The notes below the pieces were generated by a model that saw only the letters and a list, made by a program, of their open reading frames with translations, made no database searches and was not told the origin of the DNA. This document shows positions 12,274 to 24,560 of a stretch of DNA of 64,000 nucleotides, one piece after another. This stretch comes from Torreya grandis. Lineage: Eukaryota > Streptophyta > Pinopsida > Cupressales > Taxaceae. Position numbers and translations under genes: made by a program. The stretch lies in assembly GCA_037957365.1 (NCBI GenBank), contig JARHVA010002685.1, positions 2,106,001-2,170,000 of the forward strand. Direction: 5' to 3'. Within the stretch, counting starts at the first letter, position 1. Each line of letters starts with the position of its first letter.

Positions 12274-13435
12274 TGTCTATAAATAAATCCTAACTTGGAG
12301 AAGATAGATCATACCATACACTTTTGATTGGGGACACATTTTTTTAAATGGGAACATGATCAATATGAGGATCTATTAGAACAAATTATGGGATATCTTA
12401 CCATAATACAAGGTGATTTGGAGGGATCCAAAGACTCTAGTCAAGAATAATCACATAATAACCCTAAGGGAGTCCCGTGTTTTGATATATCATAAAAGTA
12501 ATAACAAGTAAAGTAAATATAATCTAGTGCTCACCAAATCTTGTATCATAATATGAGGGGTTAGTAAATAATAAAAACATGCTTAGGAAAATGTCAATTA
12601 TGATATGTATGAGTAAGACCCTAATACATGGAATAAGAAGAGTAATATTATTTGAAGCCAATACTTATATTACTTTTATCTACTAAAGAGGAGAAAAATT
12701 AGAAAATACTTACATGAATGATGAATCCATCGAGACTCAATCTCTACCTTGGCCAAAGGGGATTCCAAAAAGGTTGTTATGGTTTTTAAGGATAATGAAG
12801 AAAGGCCAAAGCATCCAAGATTTATCCAAAAGACTATATTCTCCAAGTAGAAACATTAAGCTAGGACTCTTCAAGTGGAATAGTGGAAGAGCAAATTTTA
12901 AGGAGAACAAGTGAATAATAAATCTTAATCACATATGAAATAATGATGAAATGATCTTGTATATATAGGTGTATTTGAATCTAAAAACTTAAAAAAAATC
13001 TTGGTCTATAGGGTCGACCTAGTCGACCTAGCACAATTTGGATAATTATTCATTAGGTCATGAGCTAGGTTAGCCAAGAGCAAAACTAGTTCCTAAGTGA
13101 AAATCACCCAAAACTATATAGGGTTGACCCAGTCAACCTACTAAAATCAACTATCAAAAGGGGATTAATGTGAGGAAAATAGGGATGAAGAGTGGAAAAT
13201 ACTGAAGGATGGTGAAAATAAGGATTAATAGATTAGGTAATTCTTCTTATGAGTTAGTTGGATTTGTAATAAGTGGAAATAAGGGATAATAATCCTATGA
13301 AGCACCAATGGTCTACCCAATCCTTTCTTGGTGCATTCCTTAGGGCATGAAATTAGAGAGATTTAATCTTGATGCATTCCTACAAGATGTAAAGAATCAA
13401 TATTTGATAAAATTTGAAAATATTATGTGTATACC
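12274..13435 (+). repeat. Left LTR of element E
   Basis: About 1.16 kb, closely matching 17702-19115 along its length, for example CATACCATACACTT followed by GATTGGGGACA near the start and the block CTACAAGATGTAAAGAATCA near the end. It contains GGGTCGACCTAG-type motifs at 13011 and 13121 that recur in the interior of the element. The open frame at 12714-12914 lies inside it; the matching place in the other LTR does not keep it, so I do not call it a gene. Confidence 0.8.
12959..12970 (+). promoter_or_regulatory. TATA-like site in left LTR of E
   Basis: TGTATATATAGG lies about 690 bases into the LTR. In the right LTR the same place, recognised by shared flanks AATAATGATGAAAT and GTGTATTTGA, is occupied by the roughly 280-base microsatellite at 18383-18661. 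Confidence 0.4.
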
Positions 13436-15256
13436 CCACTCAAAGCTCATCACATGTCATTAAGGTGCAACAAGGGATGGTTCTTCAAGAAAAAAACATA
13501 GCAACACATAACATTGATGCTAAAAAAATTATAGTATTTTAAATCATAAAATAATGGAAAGTAAATGACTAAAAATAAAATAATGAAAAAGTAAATGTAA
13601 TGCATACCTTGAATTACCTTTATTGTTGGATGATTGTCTGTTGTGTTTATTAGTTTTGATTGTGTAGGGTATAGAGACTACTTTTGACAAACCTAAGTAT
13701 ATAAAACTAAAGAGAAAAAACAAATAAATGCTAAGATAACTAGTGCTATGTAGACATGACATACTTGGAAATTTGGAAAGTTGAGGTGACAAGTGCTATG
13801 TTAGACCAAATGACTAAGTCAAAACAAGAGTAAATTAAGTAACCAAAAAGCCAAGTCTACTAAAGACTAAAAAACTCAAACAAGTAAACCTTCAGTAAGA
13901 AATGCAAACTCAGCAAGTCAAACCAAGGATACATGTAAAATAGGATGGTAATCAAAAATGAATGTGGAAGTAACAACAATACTTACTTTCACAAAGATGG
14001 GCAAGCAAGAAACAAATGGTAAAATAACGTAGATGAGTGATTAGTAACAATACTTATCTTACTCAATAATGGAAAAACATGCATAAAAGGGAAAATGGAC
14101 TTAGGTGTCTACAAAAAGGGTGGTACAATAAGTACAAATGGTAAAAAAATAATCAAAAGAAGTCTAAAAATGTAAATCTATGTGTAAATAAAATAATCCC
14201 TAATTACTCAAACATTTTGTTTTCTCTAAGGATAGATAAAACTAAAACAAAGTAGTGTTAGAAAGTTTTTAAGAGGTGAATAAGAAGAGAATAATAGAAG
14301 AGGGAAAATAGATTTAGAATCACAATTTTCCTATCAAAGGGGAAATGAAAATGGGTGGATGGGAGAATGAAGGAAAAACCAAGGTAAAAGAATTCTTTAT
14401 CAAAGTCAAGACACTCAAATTAGTTTTTTTTAAACAAGAGGAATTTGAAGAACTTATCTTAGATATACAAGTCTTAGATCAACAAATTCAGTATGTATAT
14501 CATCCCAAGAAGTCTATATACATGTCTTAGATCCATTGGTCTACTATGAAGATTGGGTACTTATGTGAAAAAGTAGGTATCACCATATAATTTATTAAAT
14601 TATCATATTTCAATCTACTGGACGGCCATACCCCTATGGACATTGGCTTTATGTGATGCAAACTCTAGAGTTTGAGATTTTATTAGTGATAGGAAATGTG
14701 TTTGTGATCACATATTTTGGTGTGATTTTGACTTTTGAAATTTGTCTGTTGCCTTTTGTATATCATTCCATTTTATTTCAAATGATTTGGCTTTTAACTT
14801 TCTTTATGGCTTTTTATTTTCATCCTTCATACATATTTGGAAAACTAAACATGGATGTTAAATATGACATTCATTTGAATACCAGGGACTTGGTTACTAA
14901 GAGAGATAACTTCTAAGATCATGGGGTCCAAGAGTCTTATAAATCTAGGTGAAATAAAAGTACTATCTTGTCAACCTTTTTTTACCCAATGTGGAGTGAA
15001 AGGAAAGGAAATAAAGATGAGTGACACATGGAACAATTGGAATTACTTCAAATCATAAAAAATGTGAAAAAGGGGGTGAAAATGGATACACTGATAGTAA
15101 AGTGTGATTTCTTATCATAATAATGATGTAAATGGAGGAAAAAATGCTAACATATATTTTTATGCAAATTCCATCTACCAAAAGAAGTAAAATCTAAATT
15201 TGAGAACAAGGATTAAAAATAAATTCTATAAAAGGAATGATAGGAAAGTAATTTTA

Positions 15257-15610
15257 TGAAGAAGGCCAAGTCATATCCATGGTCTTACACTGCAACTCAT
15301 AAAAGAGAAGTCCACGATGTTGCTAAAAAGCATATGAAAAATAAATGGGATAAGAAATATGGTATTTTGTGAGGAATAGTAGGCCCTATTTGTGGTTTTT
15401 AAAATTCAACTCACAAAAGAGAAATCTAAGGGATATCAAAAAGTGTGTAAAAAAAGTATGAAAATAAAGAAGACTATGGTACATCATGAGGAAGACCGGG
15501 TCCTATCCATAGTTTTAAAATGCAACTCATGAGATAAAGGGGAAACCAAAAGACCAAAAAAAGGACTAAAGGGTTGTGAAAATAGAGAACTATTGTAGAG
15601 GGAGAGACCC
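15257..15610. repeat. Tandem repeat, about 115 bases, 3 copies
   Basis: Units start near 15257, 15370 and 15487 (113 and 117 bases apart). Each begins TGAAGAA or TGAGGAA, continues with a CCTATCCATGGTT-like stretch and TGCAACTCATAAAAGAGAA (or close variants), and ends in AT-rich GAAAATAAA-type sequence. Copies have diverged considerably. Confidence 0.7.
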
Positions 15611-15784
15611 ATATAAGTATCCTATAAAAAGTGTTAGATAGATGGCATATAGAAATCATAAAAATAAATGAAGGATCTTACACTAACGTCTATATCAAGG
15701 ATGAGCATATGAAAGATAATATTTTATCTTAGAAGGTTTCTTGAAGTTGAATTAGTTTGGTAGAATTCAATGGTGAATAATAAT

Positions 15785-15945
15785 TGGAATCACAAGATGC
15801 CCTAAAGGGTAATTGAATGTAGGTATGGGCATCAGAGGATGCCCTAGAGTCTAAAATAATATGTGGGTGGGCATCGCAAGATGCCCTAAAGGATAGAGAA
15901 ATGTGTGGATGGGCATCATAAGATTCCCCACATGCTAATAAGAAG
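15785..15945. repeat. 42-base minisatellite with hairpin in each unit
   Basis: Hairpin-forming blocks at 15827-15844 and 15869-15886 read GGGCATC, four loop bases, GATGCCC; weaker versions are at 15786 and 15911. Spacing is 41-42 bases. On the - strand an open frame (15729-16016, 95 codons) crosses the array and repeats a 14-residue unit containing ASCDAHPHI. It stays open because 42 is divisible by three, so it is not evidence for a gene. Confidence 0.75.
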
Positions 15946-16126
15946 AATAAAAGATAAGAAATGATAATAATTAAAGAGAATCCCATATAGTGTCTAAATG
16001 AATTAAAGTTGTACAAAAAGATTTTGATAGGAGACTTATTGACGATTTGATAGAAGTGAATATAATGCTAAGAAGGAGAAATAAAGAATTGGGTTGGTAG
16101 ATAGAGAAAGCAAAAAAAGGTAAAAA

Positions 16127-16251
16127 GTCGACTGGGTTGACCTAGTATAGAAAATAGGGTCTAAAAACTTTACAGAGTCGATAAGGTCAACCTAGTATAT
16201 AAAATAGTGTCCAAAAAATTGTACAAAGTTAATAGGGTCAACCTAGTATAG
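16127..16251. repeat. GTTGACC-type tandem repeat, 50-51 bases, 3 copies
   Basis: Units start at 16127, 16177 and 16228, each carrying GTCGAC or GTTAAT, then GGGTTGACCTAGTATA or GGTCAACCTAGTATA. The same core appears twice in each LTR of E and again at 17346-17481. Confidence 0.7.
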
Positions 16252-17345
16252 TAGGTGGGGGAAAATAGATAATTTGTAAAAGATTATGTCAATAAGAATG
16301 ATTATGTACTGAAAAATTAAAAAAAATCAAGTAGTTTTGAAATCAAGAAATGGAGGGAAATAAATAATCATTTGGGTCGATGATGTTGATCTGATTGAGT
16401 CACACAACACAAAACCTTGCACCAATGTTGGTGAATGCAATTTTTTTCAATACAACATATAATTTAACAAAGCAAAATATGTTAACTTGGAAAGTAAAAG
16501 CTAACTAAGTGGTCATCCTGAATGTTGTTAGATTATTAGAATATGATTTAGATGTGAGATGAATTTGGATGTAAGCAAGGAACTAGAATGAAATATAAGG
16601 ATGGTTTCAAGACATTTGGGCTAAAAATAATATTTATTAGCAATGGTACTAGCTTTGTATTAGGGCCTAACTCCTCCCTTCACACACTACATCAATAAGG
16701 GTGTTGGGTGCTTAGCCAAAATAAACCATTAACCACATGTTTATACTTAGCCAAAAAACCAAGTTGGCTTCCACCTTAGTGATTAAATCCAATTAGGTAG
16801 GCCTTGGGTAGACAATTATTAAAATGCTTTTTAAAATTTTATAATTTGGTAGTGTGTGCATAAAAGAGAAAATAGTGTAAATAAATGGTATATTAAAAAC
16901 CACCTACTTATACTATGTTATATATTATAAGTATGAAATAAATAATAAATGAAAGTGTGAGCTAATTACTAGCTTATAAGTGTTCATTCCAACTTTTAAA
17001 CATAGTACAATGTTGATTCAATCGATAGTGTATGTAGAGAATATAGAACATGGTCAAGAGTGTTTCCTTTATACTATAGAAACAAGGGTATAAAAATGAA
17101 ATACATTAACAAAGTAAACCTATATTTTTAGATAGAACATAAAATATAGAACTACATAGATATGGTTGACCTGGTTAACTATATAAGGGTAGTTTTAAAG
17201 ACTACAAACTATGCAAATAGAACTATAACAAAATGCTAGAAATGACAAAGAAGGATAGAAAAGAATTGGTGGGTTGGAGGATTTAGAGAAAAATAATATT
17301 TTTGTTGAAGTACCTTAATTTATACTTGTAAATTTTTCTAACTAT

Positions 17346-17481
17346 GTCAACTGGGTCAACCTAGCTTTGTAGATCTTATTTGCTAAAAACCTAAAAATGT
17401 ATAGGGTCAACTAGGTTGACCTAGTATGCTAGACTAAATATCTGAAAGTGTATAGGGTCAATTGGGTTGACCTAGTAGTCT
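17346..17481. repeat. GTTGACC-type tandem repeat, second cluster, 3 copies
   Basis: Units start at 17346, 17406 and 17457 (60 and 51 bases apart), with the core GTCAACTGGGTCAACCTAG or GTCAACTAGGTTGACCTAG. The two half sites GTCAAC and GTTGAC make the core partly palindromic. A further diverged site is near 17163. Confidence 0.7.
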
Positions 17482-17701
17482 AAACTATAGACTAGGAAAC
17501 CTACACAAAAAATATATATTCATATTGATGTGATTATGTGTTAAACCTATGCACATAAGTTAGAACTATGTCAAAACTATCAACCTAGTATCACAAATAT
17601 ATAAAAATAAAATGATGAAATAATGAAAAATGTGAAACAAAACCTATAAGGGTTAAATTCATGTAGAGATCACCAGAATGTATGAAATCAAAAATTTATC
17701 A

Positions 17702-18380
17702 TGTCTATAAATCAATCTTAACTCAAAGAAGATATATCATACCATACACTTCCGATTGGGGACATATTTGTTAAGTAAGAACATGACCAATATGAAGATC
17801 TACTAGACTTGATTAGGGGATCTATTACTATAATACATAGTGCTAGGGAGGGTTTCAAAGCCTCTAATCAAGCACAATCACACAATAACCCTAAGGGAGT
17901 CCCATGTTTTGATATCTCACAAAACTAATAACAAGTAAAGTAATATAATCTAGTGCTCACCAAAGCTTGTGGCACAATATGAGGGGTTAGTAAACAATCA
18001 AAACATGCATAGGAGAATCTCAATTAAGTTATGTATGAGTAATACCCTAATACATGGAATAAGGAAAGTAATATTATTTCAATCCAATACTTATGTTACT
18101 TTTATCTACTAAAGAGAGGAACAAAGTTAGAGAATACTTACCTAAATGATGAACCCATCAATGACTTAATCTCTCCCTTGGCCAAAGGGGCTTCCAAAGA
18201 TGTTTTTGTGGTTTGTAAGGATCATTAAAAAATGCCAAATAATCCAATACTTGTCCACAAGACTATATTCTCCAATTAGAAACCCTAAGCTAAGACTCCT
18301 CAAGGAGAATGGTAGAAGAGAAGATTGTAAAGAAGCACAAGTAAATAATAACTCTTAATTGTATATGAAATAATGATGAA

Positions 18381-18470
<90 letters not shown>

Positions 18471-18513
18471 CATATATATACACATATACATATATATATA
18501 CATATATATATAT

Positions 18514-18574
<61 letters not shown>

Positions 18575-18621
18575 CATATACATATACATATATATATACA
18601 TACATATATATATATATATAC

Positions 18622-18663
<42 letters not shown>

Positions 18664-19115
18664 TTGACCCTAAACCCTCATAAAAATATTAGTTGACAAG
18701 GTCAACATAGTCAACCTAGCATAATTTCAAATAATTATTCACTAGGTCATGATCTAGGTCAGCCAAGAGCCAAAATAGTTCCTAAGTAAAATTCACCCAA
18801 AATTGTATAGGGTTGATCTAGTACAACCAACTATTAAAAGGGACTTAAGGTGAAGAATAGAGGGATGGAGAGTGGAAAAGATTTGAAGAGGGTGAAGAAG
18901 AGGATTAAGAGCTTAGGGAATAAATTTTAGGAGCTAGTTGGATTGGTAATAAGTGGTAATAAGGGACAAAAATCCTACAAAGCACCATTGGTCTACCCAC
19001 CCCTTTCCCAGTGCACCCATTAGTTTGTTCACTCAGAGATATTGAGTATCAATGGGTTACTACAAGATGTAAAGAATCAGTATTTAATAAAAGTTAAAAA
19101 TACTATGTGTATACA
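17702..19115 (+). repeat. Right LTR of element E
   Basis: Direct repeat of 12274-13435, about 1.41 kb. The extra length is the microsatellite at 18383-18661. Apart from that, the copies align from end to end with scattered substitutions and small gaps, so E is old but younger than D. Confidence 0.8.
18383..18661. repeat. Compound TA / CA / TG microsatellite
   Basis: TA-rich run with TACATA interruptions, then CA repeats (about 18518-18562), then TA-rich, then TG repeats (about 18627-18661). The CA and TG tracts are complementary and could pair as a long imperfect hairpin. Open frames on both strands here encode only Y-I, T-H or C-V repeats and are not genes. Confidence 0.95.
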
Positions 19116-19131
19116 AAAGTTATATTAAAAA

Positions 19132-19400
19132 TATCATACACAAGGGGATAGAGTGGAATATCTAACAAAAACTAATCTGATTGATGTCATCAATACGTAT
19201 GATAAAAAAATATGGATAAGTTAGAATTTGATATTGTAATATTATTTGTGGATTGATAAAACAAGGGAGAAATAATATTTGAAATCATATCCATTCTTAA
19301 TCATATATGGGAAAGAACCAATGATCCACATTACATTAAAAATCCCCATTTATCAATTCATTAAAGAATACATGGAAAAATATGACCACATACCAAGGTA
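19132..19400 (+). pseudogene. Integrase relic of element D, C-terminal part
   Basis: Right after element E the reading opens YHTQGDRVEYLTKTNLIDV (from 19132). This is the Y-x-PQGNGxxE block of retroviral-type integrases, with the third catalytic residue, glutamate, still present. After a stop and a shift, SYPFLIIYGKEPM with KIPIYQF (about 19286-19360) matches the TPFxLVYGxEAxxPxE block further along. It continues the integrase left at 12273. The two pieces together cover the core of the enzyme, though stops, the D-to-V change and the insertion make it dead. Beyond 19400 nothing legible remains. Confidence 0.82.
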
Positions 19401-22149
19401 AATTTTAGTGGTTATTATTCATTAATTCATTAATATTTTGGTTTTAAAATTTTCCATTTGGATATTTTATCAGGTGGTGAACATTGTGGATTTGCCTAAA
19501 TTATCTAGGTTTAAATTAGGTTTAAAGGTCAGTTTGCCTATTGTTTAAAATAAATTTCATGCATATGAATATAATACACCACTCTGTCAAAATTTAATAT
19601 GATATTATTCACCATTATATGTAATGTATATTTATTTGATGACCAAATTTCTAAAGTATATCATATTATATATCATTCATTTATGATTTTTTTTATAGTG
19701 ACATATTAGCATACCTTCTAAGGCAAGTTATGTTTCACATATGAATTCACTTAAATTCTTAAACATCATATGTTAAATTTAACCAAAATTTCAAAACACA
19801 TACTTAGAAATTCACAAAAAAAGACCCAAGTTTATTTCTATATGGACCACTAAAATTTACCCTGCCACATATAATCCAAATTATTGAATATTATCTAAAT
19901 GGAGGACATGTGAGATGAATCATTGTATAACTTTAACAAGCATCAATATATAGTGAATAAATATTTGATAATAGGTAAAAATTCAAGGTTATTAAAATTA
20001 TAAAACTATCCCTATTATGGGACATACACATGAGAAAAATGGAAAACATTCCAAGTTGGATCCTATTTGGATTGATTAATAACACAATTCAAATATTTTG
20101 GGACATAATGTGCTTAGACTAAAGGATTTGTAGGGAAAAGATCTGGTTTAACCAATGGATGAGAAGTTCCTCAAGCACTACATAGTTTTTAAATCCTCAT
20201 CCATCATGTAATGACTATGATTTTTAGTTTAGGGGTAGTCTAATCTCATAATATAATTAGATTAATTTCATTTTAGTTTGTGTTCTTTTTTTCTGAATTT
20301 ATTTGTCCAAATTTTTTTGTTTGTGGTTGTTATGTTTTATTTTTATTTTTATTTTTATTTTTCTTTTTCTTTTTCTTTTGTGATTGTCAATAGGTGATCG
20401 GTGGGACATAATAATATAAAATAAAAACTATTCCATATCCCCTCACAATGTTATCATTAATTGATTCCATATCTAAAAAACCATGGTATTAAGACCCATG
20501 GGAACTTTAAAATTTGGCTGATGAATAAATGAATCTAATATGAAGAGTTAGACATTATGCTAATTTGTTTCTATTTTAGACATAGATTAACTTTCAAATT
20601 GTTTCAAATTTTGAAATTAAAATTGGATACTTGTTTTAATAATTATCACATGAATTAATAATTACTTCATACTCAAAATAATTCAACATCACACTTTGGA
20701 TAAAATTTAACTCAAAGTAAATAGAATAATTAAATCAAAATCATTTATGAAAACAAATTTTATAAATTGATGATTATAATTTGTCCATATTGGTCCCAAA
20801 CCCTTTTAAACAATAAAGATAAAACACAAATCAAAATGAGAATATGAATATTTAAATAAAATAAAAAGAACTAACCAAGGGTGATTTAGTAAATCTTAAT
20901 TGAGGATATGGATGCCTGCTAGAAATGGAGGAATGCCTAGAGTGAAACAAAAGGTAACTCTTTTATGGATATGGATGCTTAGATGGCAATATATCAATGC
21001 CTATTCATTCCCATTCCTAACCAATAAATTAATAAAGTTAAATACTCTTTAGAATTATGAATCATAAGATTACTCCTATGTTATACCAAAAACCTCTAAG
21101 GTAAAAGTGTATGAATCATTTTTCACACAAGTCTAAATTCTTGTATGTATCAAAAATTATTATGTTATGTGTTGAAATTGAACCAAATGTTCCATTTTCC
21201 CTTTAGTAATGTGAAATTTTCCTCTATGGTCTATGTGATTTTTCTAAGGTAAAGCAATGAGTTGTTGATTCTTAATACTAAATTAGTCTCTTTCCCATAA
21301 GTTCACCATTTTTATGACCATCACATGCCATTTATTTTAATTAATGGATAACCCCAAGACCCTATTTGTAATTTTTATAAAATTAGATATAAGTTAATGA
21401 AAAATCACGTGTATTCATTTTCTAAAGTTTGGAATAAAAAATGTGTTTTAATAAGCTCTTAGTCCCTTGGTGTTTTTGATTTTAGATTAAAGTAACTTTT
21501 GAAATATGGATACATCAATTTTTAATTTCAACAAGTTATTAAAATCACCAGGTTTTTTTTTTTTTTAATATCATAAGCTTTATACTTAGTTTTTCTTAGG
21601 GTACTAATTTTATTTTGGTGGAGTTAACATTGAATATGTAAGTATATGTGAAAAATAACTCCTATGATATATTATTATAATCTTGTGATTTTATTAATTC
21701 TCATAGTGGGGCATTATTTCACTTTATTATTGGTTTTAATTCAAATATTTTTTGGCCATATTAACTATTTATGCATGTATTTTTAGGTCACCATAGTCAC
21801 ATAGTCAATAAAAAAAGTTGTAAAGTCCAAAATCTTAGGCCAATGAAAGCTTCACAATTTATGACTTATCATACACTTATGATGCATATAGGACTATAAA
21901 AATATGGGAATATGGTATGATTTATGAGATATAATGAGTTTTAATAGGCCATGTGTCATTTGTATACTCCCACAATCCCATAATATACAAGCCTATCATA
22001 ATGTGAAAGGAATGGTATGGTATGGGAACCCAGCCCCATAAGAATATGCCATGTTTCAATTGATTTGTTCTCATAAATAAATTTTAATATTGTAACACTT
22101 GGGTGTTCTTACCCCCTGGGATAGACTTTCTTGACTATAAAAGGAAAAC
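19401..22149. other. Gene-free stretch downstream of D integrase
   Basis: It should hold the end of D pol and perhaps its 3' LTR, but no boundary or matching copy was found. A (TTTTA)n/(CTTTTT)n pyrimidine run is at about 20335-20382, and a TATAAAAGG-like site at about 22136. Confidence 0.45.
20335..20382. repeat. TTTTA / CTTTTT simple repeat
   Basis: Runs of TTTTTA pass into CTTTTT units; a low-complexity pyrimidine tract on the + strand. Confidence 0.85.
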
Positions 22150-24560
22150 CAGAGATATTAAAGATTATTTTCAAGTTTCCATGATATCAAGATGGTTTTG
22201 AGATTCAAAACCTAAAAAACAAGTATAAAAACATTTTTTACAAGGTTTTCATGATCTCGGGACATTAAAAACTAATATTTAGATATGGTTACAAAATATT
22301 CAAGATTCCATGATACTATTATGCAAAGATTCAGGGTTTTCATGGCCTAAAAACCTTCAGACATGGTTCTTTTAGGTAGAATATAATAGGTTTCCACCAT
22401 TATAAAAACATTATATAATATATTAATCATTTGTCCAAAGTTATAAGTCTAATATAGGTCTATTAATAAGGTCTTAATCATATTTATATCTTTCTATGAC
22501 TGACCAAAAATAAATCAAATAGATCCAAGCTCCTTTCAAGGATCACTAGGTTTGTAAATAATTTAAAGAGGTTTTAAGACATGGAACAAGATCCTAGTTT
22601 TATGTTTACAAGGTTACAGGTATGCAGGGTGAAAAGATAATGTCTCTATGATCTAAAGGAGCATTAATAGGTCTAGAAGGTAAATTTTCTCAAGTTTTGA
22701 AACCCAAAGACCTTACTAACAAGCCTTCAAGGTAGAGTTTAAGAGTTTTCATCATTATCAAAATATGAAAACAAGGTCTTTGAGAGGTAAAATGGTCCTT
22801 AATACCATCAATGATATATTATAGTCCTTCAAGGAAAGGAAATGAGGCTTACTAGCTACCTAACAAGCCAAACAAGAAGATTTATAGGTATGCATAAGGA
22901 TGAAGGGTCATGAAAAAGGATATAAAGCATGAAATAGAGGTTGAGAAGGTTATAAAGATAATCCATGGTTAGTTTAATGTATTCAAGAAAGAAACATGAT
23001 GTTTTCAAGATAAAACACCATGTTGGCATGGTTTACAATGGAAAATAATGAATATCCCATTACACTTATACTTGTGCATGGTGCTCTAAATTATTTTAAA
23101 GGGTTTTATTAATAATTGTTTCATACTTTGGTGATATCCATGATTTGATAAGATGAATAAATCATTTGGATATATTAGGGATATTTCAAAATCCTTCAAG
23201 CAGTCAATCACCATCTTAAAACCCTAAACCCATGATTATGAATTTTGACTATTTTTAGGATTTGAGAAGCATGAGATAAGGTTTCATACCTCTTTATGAG
23301 ATTGTAAATATGTGTATCTCCTAAGCATAATACATAGGATTTTAATCAAGGAAACATGAGTTGTAAGTCTTTAAATAAATCTAAAGAGTTATAAACATGA
23401 AGGTTCAATGTCTATAAGATGATTGAAGAATATTCTAAGTCATCAAATCCTAACTGATAGGTCTAAAACATAAATTACAAGGCCCCATGATTTATTAATT
23501 ATTATAAAGAGGTTATAAGTTTGTAGAAACAAGTTATCAATCTTGTAGTATAACATGTAATGTTACCATGATGATAGAATGTTAATTCATAGGTTTAGAT
23601 CATGATCTAAAAATGATTTTATTTTCAATCATATTCCTCATGCCAAGATAGAGTTATAAGGTCTCCAAGATTATCAAAATAATACAAGGGGTTTTATGAT
23701 GGTAATTACATGTCAAAATGGTTTTCATTATCTCAAAACCTAATGGATAAGTTTATAACATGATTAAAAGGTTGCATGATTGGTCAAGAGTGTTTCATGC
23801 CCCAAAAAGTCACCTACAATAATGAAGTTAAGATTTTAAATTATGTTTCTAAGGTTTCATAGTCTCAAAAACTAATAAAGAGGTTGTTAGAATGGTTCAA
23901 AAAGGTTTATTAAATGTATTAAGGAGAAGACAACTTTCCCATAATCTAAGACACCTACAGGTATATAACATAGTTTCAAAGTTTCAACTATGATGACCTA
24001 GAGATTTAAAAATAGTTTTCATCATAGTTTCAAGGTTTCCATGAAGATATATGCATGTTTCTAAGGTTTTATAGCCACTAGAGGGATGTTTGCAGTTTTG
24101 AGCATGTTATAAACTCATCTAAGAGCTTAAATAGGCCTATAACTAAGATATATGACCTAGTTAAAAGCCATAAAAAGATATAAAGTAGGCAAGCAAAATT
24201 CTTAGGTAGTTTTTTTGGCTATCAAGGTAAAGAGAAATATATTAAATAGTATAAAGGATATCATAAGGTCTCTGAGTATAGTCTAAAGTAATAAATATGA
24301 GGTTTCAATTATGCATAAGAACATGTAACATTTCCTTGAAGGTAAGATGGTAAAACATGGGTTTTAACATCTTAAAACCCCACCTAAATTATTGATCCCA
24401 AGTGTTTAAGGTTTTTTTATGATAAGACATGAGAATATAGAATGATCTAAAGTAATAATAGGCCTATAAACATGTTCCAATATCTTTTAAGCATTTTATA
24501 GGTTTATAGATAGAATTTGCACCAAAAACATGATAATTTTATGGTTTTAACGTATTAAAA
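22150..24560. repeat. Highly degenerate tandem repeat, about 60-80 base spacing
   Basis: A core like AAGGTTTCATGATCTCAAAA recurs roughly twenty times, for example near 22178, 22241, 22300, 22335, 22741, 23720, 23849, 24031 and 24062. A second core like ATAGGTTTATAACATG often lies between. Spacing varies and copies are very diverged, so this is an old satellite or an LTR built of repeats. No coding signal was seen. Confidence 0.5.

Larger units (their letters stand above)
13436..17701. other. Interior of element E, no recognisable gene
   Basis: Six-frame reading shows no gag, protease, polymerase or integrase motif. The longest frames (61-95 codons) are short or lie over tandem repeats. What is present: a roughly 115-base tandem repeat (15257-15610), a 42-base repeat with hairpins (15785-15945), and two clusters of GTTGACC-type repeats (16127-16251, 17346-17481). 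I see nothing clear in 13436-15256 or 16252-17345. Confidence 0.6.
12274..19115. mobile_element. Element E: LTR-flanked non-coding element nested in D integrase
   Basis: Two direct repeats begin TGTCTATAAAT and end near TGTGTATAC, each showing TG at the start, and CA at the end of the second copy. They flank a 4.3 kb interior without recognisable gag or pol. Element E splits the integrase of D between its second and third catalytic residues, so it inserted after D. No clean target-site duplication is left (left flank CATCA, right flank AAAGT). Long LTRs with a non-coding interior fit a non-autonomous LARD-type element. Orientation is taken as + from the TATA-like site in the LTR but is not proven. 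Confidence 0.75.
7017..19420 (+). mobile_element. Element D: Ty3/gypsy retrotransposon relic, Tat-like, interrupted by element E
   Basis: On the + strand the order is primer-site-like sequence, gag, protease region, RNase H, reverse transcriptase, second RNase H and integrase. The integrase is split by element E at 12274-19115 and resumes after it. Every domain is broken by stops and frameshifts but can be followed by its conserved motifs. Gypsy placement follows from integrase lying after reverse transcriptase and RNase H. An extra RNase H is known from the plant Tat lineage, so Tat-like is the best label; that is family knowledge, not a phylogeny. The 5' LTR probably ends near 7017. The 3' LTR was not recognised; it should lie somewhere in 19.4-25.1 kb or be lost. 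Confidence 0.8.

Noticed and set aside
14345..14916. Two + strand frames (61 and 87 codons), one rich in hydrophobic residues
   Set aside because: No recognised motif and no conserved partner; within the non-coding interior of E.
15729..16016. 95-codon - strand frame with a repeated peptide
   Set aside because: It stays open only because the underlying 42-base tandem repeat is a multiple of three; no start context or family.
18290..18696. Three overlapping open frames of 103-107 codons
   Set aside because: They translate microsatellite DNA into Y-I, T-H and C-V dipeptide runs; no gene.
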